From: an uncultured Bacteroidales bacterium
Lineage (GTDB): Bacteria > Bacteroidota > Bacteroidia > Bacteroidales > UBA932
Assembly (NCBI GenBank): GCA_944323825.1
Contig: CALUTY010000011.1
Span: 51,705 to 115,704 of the forward strand
Direction of reading: 5' to 3'
DNA length: 64,000 nt
Shown piece after piece: positions 18,957 through 27,372 of the stretch (within the stretch, counting starts at the first letter, position 1; each line of letters starts with the position of its first letter). The translations under genes were made by a program, and so were the position numbers. The notes under the pieces were generated by a model that saw only the letters and a program-made list of their open reading frames with translations, ran no database searches and was not told the DNA's origin.

Positions 18957-18964
18957 TATATTTG
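18957..18964 (+). promoter_or_regulatory. -7 promoter box of rsmA, adjacent to the start codon
   Basis: TATATTTG, exact TAnnTTTG. The expected transcription start (5-7 nt downstream) falls at or just before the ATG at 18971, which would make the mRNA leaderless or nearly so. Confidence 0.6.
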
Positions 18965-18970
18965 CACGGA

Positions 18971-19951
18971 ATGACAAATGAAGAAATGGAAGTAAGGGCA
19001 AAGAAATCATTGGGACAGCATTTTCTGACGGATCTGTCAATTGCAAAGCAGATAGCGGATGCGCTGCTGAGTGGAGCGCAGGAAATGCCCGGCAACCGGA
19101 AAGGAAACGGACATGAACCTACAGAGGGGGAAAGAGGGACAAAGGATATCGTACAAGACACAACTGCTCTGCATCGGGATACAATTGACGGCAACGGCCC
19201 CATAGAGGACAACAATGGCCCGGCGCCAGAAAATGGCACTGAGAAAACCGAGGTGCTGGAAGTCGGGCCGGGGATGGGTGTTTTGACACAGTACCTGCTG
19301 CAGAGGTCGGAAATAGACCTGAAGATGGTCGAAATAGACAGGGAATCCGTGGACTATCTGCTGATGAATTTCCCGCAGGTGAACGGCAGACTGATTGAAG
19401 CCGACTTCCTGAAGCTGAAGCTTGAAAATTTCTTCAATGGCAAATTCTGCATCATAGGGAACTTCCCCTACAACATATCCTCGCAGATATTCTTCAAGGT
19501 GCTGGACTACAAGGACTCCGTCCCGCAGGTAGTATGCATGATACAGAAAGAGGTGGCGGAACGCATTGCGGAACAGCCGGGAACAAAGACATACGGCATA
19601 TTGTCTGTCCTGCTCCAGGCTTGGTACGACATTGAATATCTCTTCACTGTGGGAGAAGGGGCCTTCAATCCGCCGCCAAAGGTAAAGTCGGCGGTGATAA
19701 GGCTCACAAGAAACAGCCGGACGGACCTCGGTTGTGACGAAAGTCTGTTCAAGGCTGTAGTGAAGACGGCTTTCAACCAGAGGCGGAAGACCATGCGCAA
19801 CTCACTCAAACCGATGATAACGGCAAAGGCTGAACGGGAAAACTGGAATGCAGAGCAGACGGCGGCATTTTCGTCCGACCCCGTCTTTGATCTGCGCCCG
19901 GAGCGGCTTGGAGTGGAAGAGTTCATTTCATTGACACTGAAGCTCTCCTGA
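18971..19951 (+). CDS. rsmA: 16S rRNA dimethyladenosine transferase
   Basis: Dimethylates two adjacent adenosines in helix 45 of 16S rRNA with SAM (KsgA). [11 protein letters not shown] opens the fold; [12 protein letters not shown] is SAM motif [11 protein letters not shown] is the NLPY-type catalytic motif IV. Between the first helix (about residue 35) and motif I there is an extra ~50-residue hydrophilic stretch rich in Gly, Asn and acidic residues that other RsmA proteins lack. The frame could begin at TTG 18962, but ATG 18971 is the first proper start; ATG 18986 (MEVRAKK) also fits the family and would leave a 15-nt leader. Divergent from aspS; convergent with the sigma-factor operon. 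Confidence 0.93.
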   Translation: MTNEEMEVRAKKSLGQHFLTDLSIAKQIADALLSGAQEMPGNRKGNGHEPTEGERGTKDIVQDTTALHRDTIDGNGPIEDNNGPAPENGTEKTEVLEVGPGMGVLTQYLLQRSEIDLKMVEIDRESVDYLLMNFPQVNGRLIEADFLKLKLENFFNGKFCIIGNFPYNISSQIFFKVLDYKDSVPQVVCMIQKEVAERIAEQPGTKTYGILSVLLQAWYDIEYLFTVGEGAFNPPPKVKSAVIRLTRNSRTDLGCDESLFKAVVKTAFNQRRKTMRNSLKPMITAKAERENWNAEQTAAFSSDPVFDLRPERLGVEEFISLTLKLS

Positions 19952-20024
19952 TTCTTATAGCAACTTGATACCCGGCATACGGAAGCCCCAATCAGGCTCA
20001 CCATCCACACAAGACAGTCTGGAT

Positions 20025-20429
20025 TCAGATATGGTTGTGCCTGAGGCTCAGCAATGCCGCGGCAAGAATGACAGCGGAGAAGGCCGCCAGGATATACACA
20101 TAGTTCTGTGCAACAAGTTCATGCACCTGTGGAACCATGTAATATACAGCCAAAAGGACGGCGAGACAGATTATGGAAAGAAACGTCACGGACAGGGCCT
20201 TTATCCTGTTGCGGCGCTTTATCTTCCTTGCAGTCGCCCAGATAAGGTCCACGGCAGACCTGATTTCTTCCTCTGACTTTCCCGCAAGAGAAGCAGGGAC
20301 AGGAAGAAGCTCAATCTGACGCACAAGTTCATCCATGAAGCGGTCGTTTCCTTTCACCTGAGGCATATTGTCCCGGATGAATTTCCTTATTTCATTGTCT
20401 GTCGCCATAATGTCTTTCCAATTCCTCAT
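20025..20429 (-). CDS. Small two-TM membrane protein downstream of sigma factor (possible anti-sigma factor)
   Basis: I do not recognise a family. The 134 residues have a cytoplasmic, charged N-terminal half (MATDNEIRKFIRDN...), a basic stretch (ARKIKRRNRIK) and two membrane segments (about 84-103 and 113-130), ending in LRHNHI. The frame is open from a TTG inside the sigma gene, but ATG 20429 follows the sigma stop by 7 nt; ATG 20408 is also possible. Position directly behind an ECF sigma gene suggests a membrane-bound regulator of it, but no anti-sigma fold is visible, so this is inference only. Confidence 0.7.
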   Translation of the reverse strand: MRNWKDIMATDNEIRKFIRDNMPQVKGNDRFMDELVRQIELLPVPASLAGKSEEEIRSAVDLIWATARKIKRRNRIKALSVTFLSIICLAVLLAVYYMVPQVHELVAQNYVYILAAFSAVILAAALLSLRHNHI

Positions 20430-20436
20430 ACAAAAC

Positions 20437-20934
20437 TTATTTTCCAAGCCTGTCCAGATGCTCCTTGAGATGCCGCCTCGCCCGTGAAAGATGGGAGCGG
20501 ATCGTGCCCGACGGCATTCCCGTGATGACTTCTATTTCCTTGACGGACTTGTCCTCCATATAAAATAGCAGCACCACTGCCTTCTCCGTTTCTGAAAGGG
20601 CGCCTATGGCAAGATAAAGGTCCTGATACTCAAATTTTGAAGAGGCATCAGCATTTTCATCTGCCTTGTTCTCATGGGCAGGCACAAGCGGTTCGCCGGA
20701 CTCCCTTGCCGCCTTATGGACATTGTCATAGAAACAGTTATAAGCAATCCGGAACAGCCATGTTGAAAACCTGGACCTGCCTTCAAATCTCTCAAAGGAC
20801 AGGTAGGCTTTCAGAAGAGCTTCCTGGGCAATGTCATCTGCCCTGAAGGAATCCCCACCGCACAGCACGCACAGGAATCTCCGCAAAGATTCCTGCTCCT
20901 GTGCCACCATCCTTATGAACTGTGCCTTGTCCAC
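20437..20934 (-). CDS. ECF-type RNA polymerase sigma factor
   Basis: Directs RNA polymerase to a specific promoter set. Region 2 is seen in DDIAQEALLKAYLSFERFEGRSRFSTWLFRIAYN (split here: DDIAQEALLKAY and FSTWLFRIAYN) and region 4 in a helix-turn-helix ending GMPSGTIRSHLSRARRHLK. 165 residues is standard for ECF sigmas. The start at 20934 is GTG; an in-frame ATG at 20910 would remove eight residues that fit the family. It sits 24 nt after a DUF6249-like membrane protein and 7 nt before another small membrane protein, a three-gene operon. Target genes are not evident; autoregulation is usual for the class. Confidence 0.9.
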   Translation of the reverse strand: MDKAQFIRMVAQEQESLRRFLCVLCGGDSFRADDIAQEALLKAYLSFERFEGRSRFSTWLFRIAYNCFYDNVHKAARESGEPLVPAHENKADENADASSKFEYQDLYLAIGALSETEKAVVLLFYMEDKSVKEIEVITGMPSGTIRSHLSRARRHLKEHLDRLGK

Positions 20935-20958
20935 ACTGCAGAATCAGTCTTTTCAGAA

Positions 20959-21426
20959 TCAGTCTTCCGATGCCGCATCACAGTTGCGTCTGTCCGCATC
21001 ACCGCAAGAAAGCTTCCTCTCCTCCGCTTCGATTTCAGAAGCCATCCATTTCTTTCCGATGAAGAACATCAGGATCATAGCCACGCCTATGGCCATCATT
21101 ACACCGCCTCCGGCGATAAATATAAAAATTCCGTCTTCATCCAGTTGCATGCCCGGAACAAAACAGGCCACGAACACAGCCATACCGGACAACAGCAGCG
21201 TCACACCGCTCTGGAGCTTTCCCATAAGCTCCATCTTCAATGTCCTTGAATTTTTCGCTTTTCTGTCAGAAAGAAGCTCCGGATCAATGTCCTGACCATT
21301 TTCAATGGCCTTTATGAGCACATCCATCTTTCTGTCCACCATATGGTTCCTTGACCTGAAAACCAGCCACACTATCATGACAGGCATGACTACACAAACA
21401 CCGAGGGGGATAAGAATGGCTTCCAT
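20959..21426 (-). CDS. Membrane protein resembling DUF6249
   Basis: The ATG at 21426 begins MEAILIPLGVCVVMPVMIVW, a first membrane segment typical of DUF6249 proteins found beside ECF sigma genes in Bacteroidota. A cytoplasmic stretch (about 25-70, RSRNHMVDRKMDVLIKAIE) is followed by two further TM segments (about 72-93 and 103-125) and a charged tail. The frame is open upstream to 21474, but those residues are not membrane-like and the shorter start fits. First gene of the sigma operon. A role in sensing or transmitting an envelope signal is inferred from context only. Confidence 0.7.
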   Translation of the reverse strand: MEAILIPLGVCVVMPVMIVWLVFRSRNHMVDRKMDVLIKAIENGQDIDPELLSDRKAKNSRTLKMELMGKLQSGVTLLLSGMAVFVACFVPGMQLDEDGIFIFIAGGGVMMAIGVAMILMFFIGKKWMASEIEAEERKLSCGDADRRNCDAASED

Positions 21427-21624
21427 AACAATAACTTTTAATGTCCAACTTGCATCTACCGGACCGGGAGCCATGCGGCTTCATTCCGAAATCCGACAGT
21501 TAGACACGGCCTGTACGAAAAATGTTGCAGAAATATGCATCAAAAACAGACAATTCGTGGCTCAGGCATGAATTCAAAGACAGACAGGCAAACGACAGAC
21601 ATTGACAAGCAAGACCATTCCGGT

Positions 21625-22545
21625 TCAGAACGGGGACACCGTCCTTGTCCTGAATGATTCCCTGGCCTTGCGGGCATACAGTTTCAACACATCTTCCGGC
21701 AGCCTGCACCCCCTGACATAGGCTCTGGTCTGCTCCGGGTATTTCGCAAGCGAGGTCGCAAGAAGCCACGCCACCCCCATACGGACATAATAAGGTTCAG
21801 GACCGAGCACGGTTCCCGCCTTGTCACCTGACAATGCCCAACCGGAACCGGCCGGAACCATGCAACAGCCCGAATCTTCTCCGCTCCTCTGCTTCCGGCT
21901 CACGGCATCTCCAGCATTTTTTCTGACAGACTTCCTTTCAAAGCGGTATTCAGACACAATGTTCCCGAAATCCAATGTGTCAAGCTGCCGGAACACTTCC
22001 TGCAGCCATTCATCATCCAGAAAATGTGACATTGCCATGATGACTGCAAAACGCACCTCAAACTCCCTGTCCGACCGCCACCATTTCAGAAGAAAAGACC
22101 ATACCTCCCTCCTGATCTTCGCCCTATAAGCATCTGCCGTGCATCCTGCACGCCTGGCTTCTGCGGCCACCGACAGGACATCCGCCCATTTTGCAGCACC
22201 GCATACGGTATCACACACCGCCCAATTGTCAATCTGAGGGACAAATGCGGAAAACCGTCCCAACCTCTCATCCAGAGGCATCTTCACATAGTCAAGCATC
22301 AGCCCCCAGACAATCTTCTCCTCATAATACAAAGAACCGGCGGCTGCCTGTTCAAAGCCGTCAAGCAAAGCCGGGCAGTCAGAAGACAAAGCCAACTCCT
22401 TTGCCGTCTTCTTCATGTCCGGGATATGCAGCCCCAATATCGCCGTCCCGGGAAGAGGATTCACTATGCGGACATGCCCCTCACGATAAGCCGGCTCCAG
22501 GCTGAAGCGCCCGGAAATCTGTGGTATCAATAATTTTTCTATCAT
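21625..22545 (-). CDS. AlkD-like DNA alkylation repair protein (HEAT-like repeats)
   Basis: AlkD-type glycosylases remove N3/N7-alkylated bases and are built of HEAT-like helical repeats. Characteristic pieces are present: IDNWAVCDTVC (about 106-116), WSFLLKWWRSDREFEVRFAVIM, and the C-terminal YVRMGVAWLLA. At 306 residues it is longer than usual (~230) because of an extra hydrophilic segment around residues 204-250 (KSVRKNAGDAVSRKQRSGED...). Catalytic Trp/Asp/Arg residues are in plausible positions, but I cannot align them with certainty. A TAnnTTTG box ends 4 nt before the ATG, so the mRNA should be leaderless. Confidence 0.82.
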   Translation of the reverse strand: MIEKLLIPQISGRFSLEPAYREGHVRIVNPLPGTAILGLHIPDMKKTAKELALSSDCPALLDGFEQAAAGSLYYEEKIVWGLMLDYVKMPLDERLGRFSAFVPQIDNWAVCDTVCGAAKWADVLSVAAEARRAGCTADAYRAKIRREVWSFLLKWWRSDREFEVRFAVIMAMSHFLDDEWLQEVFRQLDTLDFGNIVSEYRFERKSVRKNAGDAVSRKQRSGEDSGCCMVPAGSGWALSGDKAGTVLGPEPYYVRMGVAWLLATSLAKYPEQTRAYVRGCRLPEDVLKLYARKARESFRTRTVSPF

Positions 22546-22549
22546 AAGA

Positions 22550-22557
22550 CAAATTTA
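22550..22557 (-). promoter_or_regulatory. -7 promoter box touching the AlkD-like start codon
   Basis: TAAATTTG on the minus strand, exact TAnnTTTG, followed by TCTT and the ATG at 22545. Transcription would begin at or next to the first base of the ATG. Confidence 0.5.
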
Positions 22558-22692
22558 GAAACCGTTTTGAAATTTTCAGAAATAAATTTTATGAAGCATT
22601 TCAAATCCGTTTCATTTTCAGGACATAATTTTGCCGCAGTCTTCCGGCCATACACGGAATTTTATTAACTTCGCGCAGATTTTTTAACCGCC

Positions 22693-24027
22693 ATGAAAAT
22701 GAGACACTCCGGATACAACAGGAAACTGTCATATGTGGTTATGGCATTCCTATCCTTATCCTGTTTTTTCGCCTCAAGCCTCCATGCCGCAGCTGAAGGG
22801 AAAGAAGACGGCAACCCTGAAAAAAGAAGTCTTGACAATATTGAGACATTCATTGCAGACTCCCTTGACGGAGGCAGGACAGACATGATGGAGAAACTTC
22901 TCAACCTTCCGAACATCGAAGTCGGCAAAGGTGTCACATTCCGTCCGAAAAATGATTCATACGAAATGACCATCCGCTTCCGGATGCAGAACATGTTCGG
23001 ACTGACTTTCAACAGGAACATGAACCTGACATCCACCGACGCCCAGGTGAAAAGGCTGCGCCTCAGGTTTGACGGCTACATATTCTCTCCGAAGATAGTG
23101 TATTCTATCCAGCTAGGATTCAGCAGCTACGACACGGAAGTGATTCCCAACGGGAACATGAACCTGATAAGAGACGCCATAGTCTATTATGTCCCGAGCC
23201 CGAAATGGAACATCGGCTTCGGCCAGACCAAGATCAAGGCCAACCGCGCAAGGGTGAACTCCTCCAGTGCATTGCAGTTCGTGGACAGAAGCATAGTGAA
23301 CAGCGAATTCGGCGGCGACAGGGACTTCGGCTTCTTCGGAGAATACAACTATGGTGACTTTAATTCCTTTGCCCTGTCCGCAAAGGGCTCCATAACCTTG
23401 GGAGAAGGACGCAACTTCAACTCCTCAGAAGTGGACGGGCTCGCATACACCGGCAGGCTTGAACTCTATCCTATGGGCCGTTTCCACGCCAACGGGGAAT
23501 TGCTTGAAGGAGATGTCTACGGTGAAAAATCCGTCAAGATGATGCTCGCCGGAGCCTACACCTTCAACAACAACGCCGTAAGGACACAAGGAATGAAAGG
23601 CGCCATCCTGGACGGAATGCACACCAACATCGGCTCCTACTATTTCGACTTCATCCTGAAATACAGAGGCTTCGCTTTCGTGGCCGACTACATGGGCAGG
23701 CATACACCCGGCACATCCCAGCCAATCATTGACGGAAACGGAGAATTCGTCTACACCGGCTGCGGCCTGAATGTCCAGACGAGCTACCTCTTCGACGGCA
23801 AATGGGAAGTCGCCCTCAGGAACTCGACCATGTTCCCCACCGCAGAAGCGCAGCCGTATGTCAATTACAGCAGATTCAACCAGAGCACTCTCGGCGTCAC
23901 CCGCTACATCATCGGCCACAGCCTCAAAGTGCAGCTCGACATGTCATACAACCACCGGAGCGAAGTCCCTGCCGGCCTCGACTACGACCGCTGGATGCTC
24001 CGCTTCCAGATAGAGCTGGGACTGTAG
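22693..24027 (+). CDS. Phosphate-selective porin O/P-like outer-membrane protein
   Basis: Outer-membrane beta-barrel of the OprO/OprP family (PF07396 type). Signal peptide in residues 1-34 (hydrophobic VVMAFLSLSCFFASSLHA), then a short helical/plug region, then alternating strands with many aromatic ends; the last residue pattern (WMLRFQIELGL) ends a terminal strand. Typical family pieces: VKRLRLRFDGYIFSPKIVY and WNIGFGQTKIKANRARVNSS. At 444 residues the length is normal. It stands alone. Phosphate or polyphosphate uptake is the family name only; many Bacteroidota members have no known substrate. Confidence 0.85.
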   Translation: MKMRHSGYNRKLSYVVMAFLSLSCFFASSLHAAAEGKEDGNPEKRSLDNIETFIADSLDGGRTDMMEKLLNLPNIEVGKGVTFRPKNDSYEMTIRFRMQNMFGLTFNRNMNLTSTDAQVKRLRLRFDGYIFSPKIVYSIQLGFSSYDTEVIPNGNMNLIRDAIVYYVPSPKWNIGFGQTKIKANRARVNSSSALQFVDRSIVNSEFGGDRDFGFFGEYNYGDFNSFALSAKGSITLGEGRNFNSSEVDGLAYTGRLELYPMGRFHANGELLEGDVYGEKSVKMMLAGAYTFNNNAVRTQGMKGAILDGMHTNIGSYYFDFILKYRGFAFVADYMGRHTPGTSQPIIDGNGEFVYTGCGLNVQTSYLFDGKWEVALRNSTMFPTAEAQPYVNYSRFNQSTLGVTRYIIGHSLKVQLDMSYNHRSEVPAGLDYDRWMLRFQIELGL

Positions 24028-24116
24028 GTTAATGCTTTCAAAAACGGAGAGTCCCGGGCTTACGACAAATGGGGCAATCTCCTGAAGTACCTTTCCCCGC
24101 CCATACGGAAAAACAC

Positions 24117-24155
24117 AGAAAAGGGTCCCGGCTGTACAACCAGGGCCCTTTAATA
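24117..24155 (+). terminator. Possible weak terminator
   Basis: An imperfect stem pairs GAAAAGGGTCC with the GGGCCCTTT downstream (contains a G-U pair), between the porin and EF-G2 genes, which converge. The T-tract is poor. Confidence 0.35.
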
Positions 24156-24189
24156 AAAGAATTCAAATCATTCCGATCCTGATGGCCGG

Positions 24190-26343
24190 CTACTCGTCCT
24201 TGTCCTGCTCCATGTAAGCCTTGAGAAGCTTCTCCTGGACATCGCCAGGGACAGGCTGGTAATCAGCAAACTGCATGGTGAAGGTGGCGCTGCCGGAAGT
24301 GAGGGAGCTGAGGGAAGTGGAGTACTTGTAAAGCTCGGCGAGAGGGACACGGGCCTTGATGATATCAAATCCGCGGTCGCTGCCCATGCCTTCAATCAGG
24401 GCACGGCGGTTCTGCAGATCGGACATGCAGGCTCCCATATAGTCGGAAGGAGTCATGACCTCAAGATTGTAGATAGGCTCCATGATCTTAGGGCCGGCAT
24501 TGCGGAAAGCTTCCTTGAAGGCATTGCGGGCTGCAAGCACGAAAGAGATTTCATTGGAGTCCACCGGATGCATCTTTCCGTCATAGACATAGACCCTGAT
24601 GTCACGGGCGAGAGAGCCGGTGAGAGGTCCTTCGCTCATCTTGTCCATGATGCCTTTGAGTATGGCAGGCATGAAACGGGCATCGATTGCACCGCCGACG
24701 ATACAGTTGTAGAACTCAAGCTTGCCGCCCCATTCGAGATCAAACGACTCCTTGCTCTTGATGTTGAGCACCATTTCCTTTCCGTCAATCTTGAAACGGT
24801 TGGTGGCTTCCACGCCCTCGACAATCGGACATATCAGGAGATGCACCTCACCGAACTGGCCGGCACCTCCGGACTGTTTCTTGTGACGATAGCTTGCAGT
24901 GGCCACCTTGGTGATGGTCTCGCGGTAAGAGATTTTCGGAGGGAAAAGCTCTATCTCTATCTTGTTCTCATTCTTAAGACGCCATTTCACAATATTTATG
25001 TGCTGCTCGCCCTGGCCTTTAAGAATAGTCTGCTTCAGTTCCTTGGAATACTCGACCACGATGGTCGGATCCTCTGCGGACATCCTGTTCAGGGCCTCGC
25101 TCATCTTTTCCTCATCCTTCTGTTCCTTTGCCTTGACGGCTGTACGGAACTTGGATGCAGGGAACACGATGTGCTCGTATGCTATCTCCGTACCCGGCTG
25201 GGAGAGCGTGACATTGGTCTTGGCATTGCGGAGCTTCACGGTACATCCGATGTCCCCGGCATAAAGGTCGGAAACCTTCTCCTTCTTCTTGCCTGCCACT
25301 GCATAGATGGTGCTTATCCTTTCCTTGTCGCCCGTGTCTGGATTTTCGAGGTCCTGGCCCTCGGTCAATTCTCCGGACATCACCTTGAAATATACGACTT
25401 CACCGAGATGCTGCTCCACGGCAGTCTTATATATGAATATGGATGTAGGCGCATCCTGCTTGCACTCGATTTCACGGCCATCGGTGGTCATGGCAGGTCT
25501 CTCCGCAGGGGACGGGGCAGTCCTGATGGTGAACTCCATGAGCCTCTTCACTCCGATGTCCTTCTTTGCAGAAAGGCAGAACACAGGCATGACCTCCCCG
25601 GTCCTCAGCCCCTGTCCGATACCTGCCCTGATCTCGTCCTCGGAAAGCACTCCCGTGTCAAAGAACTTCTCCATGAGGGTGTCATCGTATTCCGCAGCCC
25701 TTTCGATAAGGGCGGACCTGAGTTCCTCGGCCTCATCCTTATACTGGGCAGGAATCTCCAGATCCTCCCTTGTGCCATTTTCGTCCTTGAAATGATAGTA
25801 TTTCATCTTGAGGACATCGATGAAACCGTCGAATCCCGGCCCTGGATTGACAGGATACTGGATGATGACAGGCTTGTTGCCGAATGCCTCCTTCATGGTT
25901 TCAACTGTGTTTTCCCATGAAGCCTTTTCCCCGTCAAGCTGGTTGACTGCCACGATCAGAGGCACATCATACTGCCCTGCATAACGGGCGGAAATCTCCG
26001 TCCCGACTTCCACGCCCTGCTGGGCATTCACGAGAAGGATACCAGTATCGCATACCTTGAATGCGGAAACGGCGCCTCCCACAAAATCATCCGCACCCGG
26101 CGCATCTATGATGTTGAATTTGGTGTCCATGAATTCCGCATACAGCGGAGTGGCATATACTGACCTCTGGTTGATCTGCTCAATTTCCGAATTGTCCGAA
26201 ACTGTGTTCTTCGCCTCGACTGAGCCGCGTCTGTCTATGACCTTGCCCTCGAATAGCATCGCTTCAGATAATGTGGTCTTACCTGACTTCGTGCTGCCAA
26301 GAAGAACCACATTGCGGATGTTCTGTGTTGAATAAGCTCTCAT
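24190..26343 (-). CDS. Elongation factor G paralogue (EF-G2 type)
   Basis: Ribosomal translocase paralogue. All five EF-G domains are present in 717 residues: G domain 1-~280, domain II (~300-390), III-V to the end (GGAGQFGEVHL in domain IV). The GTPase motifs are unusual: P-loop GSTKSGKTT (16-24), switch II D80-APGADDF where canonical EF-G has DTPGHVDF, so the catalytic His is Ala84; NQLD (134-137) instead of NKxD; switch I also diverges (RSVYAT against RGITIT). It is therefore the paralogue, not the housekeeping factor. In Bacteroides thetaiotaomicron the corresponding EF-G2 was reported to translocate without GTPase activity and to matter for gut fitness under starvation. Function here is inferred from that family. 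Confidence 0.92.
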   Translation of the reverse strand: MRAYSTQNIRNVVLLGSTKSGKTTLSEAMLFEGKVIDRRGSVEAKNTVSDNSEIEQINQRSVYATPLYAEFMDTKFNIIDAPGADDFVGGAVSAFKVCDTGILLVNAQQGVEVGTEISARYAGQYDVPLIVAVNQLDGEKASWENTVETMKEAFGNKPVIIQYPVNPGPGFDGFIDVLKMKYYHFKDENGTREDLEIPAQYKDEAEELRSALIERAAEYDDTLMEKFFDTGVLSEDEIRAGIGQGLRTGEVMPVFCLSAKKDIGVKRLMEFTIRTAPSPAERPAMTTDGREIECKQDAPTSIFIYKTAVEQHLGEVVYFKVMSGELTEGQDLENPDTGDKERISTIYAVAGKKKEKVSDLYAGDIGCTVKLRNAKTNVTLSQPGTEIAYEHIVFPASKFRTAVKAKEQKDEEKMSEALNRMSAEDPTIVVEYSKELKQTILKGQGEQHINIVKWRLKNENKIEIELFPPKISYRETITKVATASYRHKKQSGGAGQFGEVHLLICPIVEGVEATNRFKIDGKEMVLNIKSKESFDLEWGGKLEFYNCIVGGAIDARFMPAILKGIMDKMSEGPLTGSLARDIRVYVYDGKMHPVDSNEISFVLAARNAFKEAFRNAGPKIMEPIYNLEVMTPSDYMGACMSDLQNRRALIEGMGSDRGFDIIKARVPLAELYKYSTSLSSLTSGSATFTMQFADYQPVPGDVQEKLLKAYMEQDKDE

Positions 26344-26402
26344 TTTACTTATCTGTTATTGGTTATTTGTTTCAATCAGCGCGTTCAAACGGCGCATCCT
26401 TG

Positions 26403-26433
26403 CAAATTTAAACAAATAAAACAGCAAAATCAA
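26403..26433 (-). promoter_or_regulatory. Promoter of the EF-G2 gene
   Basis: Minus strand TTG at 26433-26431, 20-bp spacer, TAAATTTG at 26410-26403. Leader about 55 nt. In Bacteroides the paralogue is under starvation control by a CRP-like regulator; I cannot point to a binding site here. Confidence 0.55.
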
Positions 26434-26461
26434 CAGTACATCCGAGGATTTGGGCACGAAA

Positions 26462-26701
26462 TTATAACAGTATGCCATATTTTTCGCGAAAATGTAAAGG
26501 TACGGCACCCCGGTATGCTTTCAGAATATCAGTTCCGTCACAACCGAACTGTTCCTCAAGATACCGGTCCATATCCTTCCTGCCGATGCCGATCCACCTG
26601 CAGATCGAGTCAAAGGTAAGAAACGGGTCCATGTAAACCTTCTCGTCCTCCATGAGCAGGACAAAAACCTCAAGACATTTTTCCATTTTGAGTCTTTCCA
26701 T
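26462..26701 (-). CDS. Small helix-turn-helix-like protein
   Basis: A 79-residue protein, charged and helical. The pattern LTFDSICRWIGIGRKDMDRYLEEQFG looks like half of an AraC-type HTH (helix, turn with GIGRKD, recognition helix), a type of short protein I have seen beside Bacteroidales genes. ATG 26701 is chosen because the residues upstream in the open frame are not conserved-looking. It precedes EF-G2 on the same strand by 118 nt, with a promoter between, and is divergent from an XRE regulator. Function unknown; a regulatory or adaptor role is only a guess. Confidence 0.6.
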   Translation of the reverse strand: MERLKMEKCLEVFVLLMEDEKVYMDPFLTFDSICRWIGIGRKDMDRYLEEQFGCDGTDILKAYRGAVPLHFREKYGILL

Positions 26702-26874
26702 AGTTTTTTTTGTTTGCAAAACTGACATTTCCGGGGACAATTAACAAGCGCAGATTGTCATTTTTTATGTTTTTTGCATCACATTTTTCTCTTTTTTGTG
26801 ATTTTTTCTCTTTTTGCAAAGACATAATTGCCATTGGCAAGATTTTATTATCACAAATCAATAAAGACTTGAGA

Positions 26875-26882
26875 TATTTTTG
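26875..26882 (+). promoter_or_regulatory. -7 promoter box of the XRE regulator
   Basis: TATTTTTG, exact TAnnTTTG. The expected start of transcription (about 26888) lies downstream of the first ATG of the open frame (26885) and so supports ATG 26909 as the translation start. Confidence 0.55.
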
Positions 26883-26908
26883 CGATGAGAAAAAAATATT
26901 TAAGGCAG

Positions 26909-27334
26909 ATGGACAACAATTCCGTCAAAGAAAACATTTCAAAACTCCGCCGCAGGCTCGGTCTGTCACAGGAAGCCATGGCTGAGAAGATGGGCATATC
27001 CAGAACTGCATACAGGAACATTGAAGCAGGCAAGACAAGGCTGATGAGCGAAAACATCGACAAGATAGCCTCCATCCTCGGAATATCAGCCGAGGAACTG
27101 ATGCTCGGATACCGTCCGGAAGAAGGCGGCAGCCGGGAGTTCAGCGACATGAAGGCTCAATACGGGACAAAGATCAAGGAAATTGAAAACGGATACGAGG
27201 AAGAGATAAGACGGCTGAAAGCCCACATATCCGTACTGAATGACCTGATCGTCACACTCAAGGAAACAGTCCGTACCAAAGAGGAGGTGATAACGATGCT
27301 GCGCAAGACCATTTCAGAAAATGCAATGAAATGA
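26909..27334 (+). CDS. XRE-family HTH regulator with C-terminal coiled coil
   Basis: DNA-binding protein. Residues 6-60 form the Cro/C1-type HTH (LRRRLGLSQEAMAEKMGISRTAYRNIEAGK region, ending ISAEELMLGY). After a glycine-rich hinge, residues 78-138 are a long heptad-rich helix (KIKEIENGYEEEIRRLKAHI and VTLKETVRTKEEVITML), likely a dimerisation coiled coil. ATG 26909 is preferred over 26885 because of the promoter position. 38 nt upstream of rnhB on the same strand, so the two may be co-transcribed. Similar single HTH-coiled-coil proteins are common in Bacteroidota; targets unknown. Confidence 0.85.
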   Translation: MDNNSVKENISKLRRRLGLSQEAMAEKMGISRTAYRNIEAGKTRLMSENIDKIASILGISAEELMLGYRPEEGGSREFSDMKAQYGTKIKEIENGYEEEIRRLKAHISVLNDLIVTLKETVRTKEEVITMLRKTISENAMK

Positions 27335-27372
27335 ATAATTTTGTGCTCTGAAAGCATCGCAAAAGCACAAAA

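Noticed and set aside
24568..25920. 450-codon open frame antisense to EF-G2
   Set aside because: Long antisense frames are common where the sense gene uses C- or G-ending codons; the translation has no family pattern and EF-G2 is certain.
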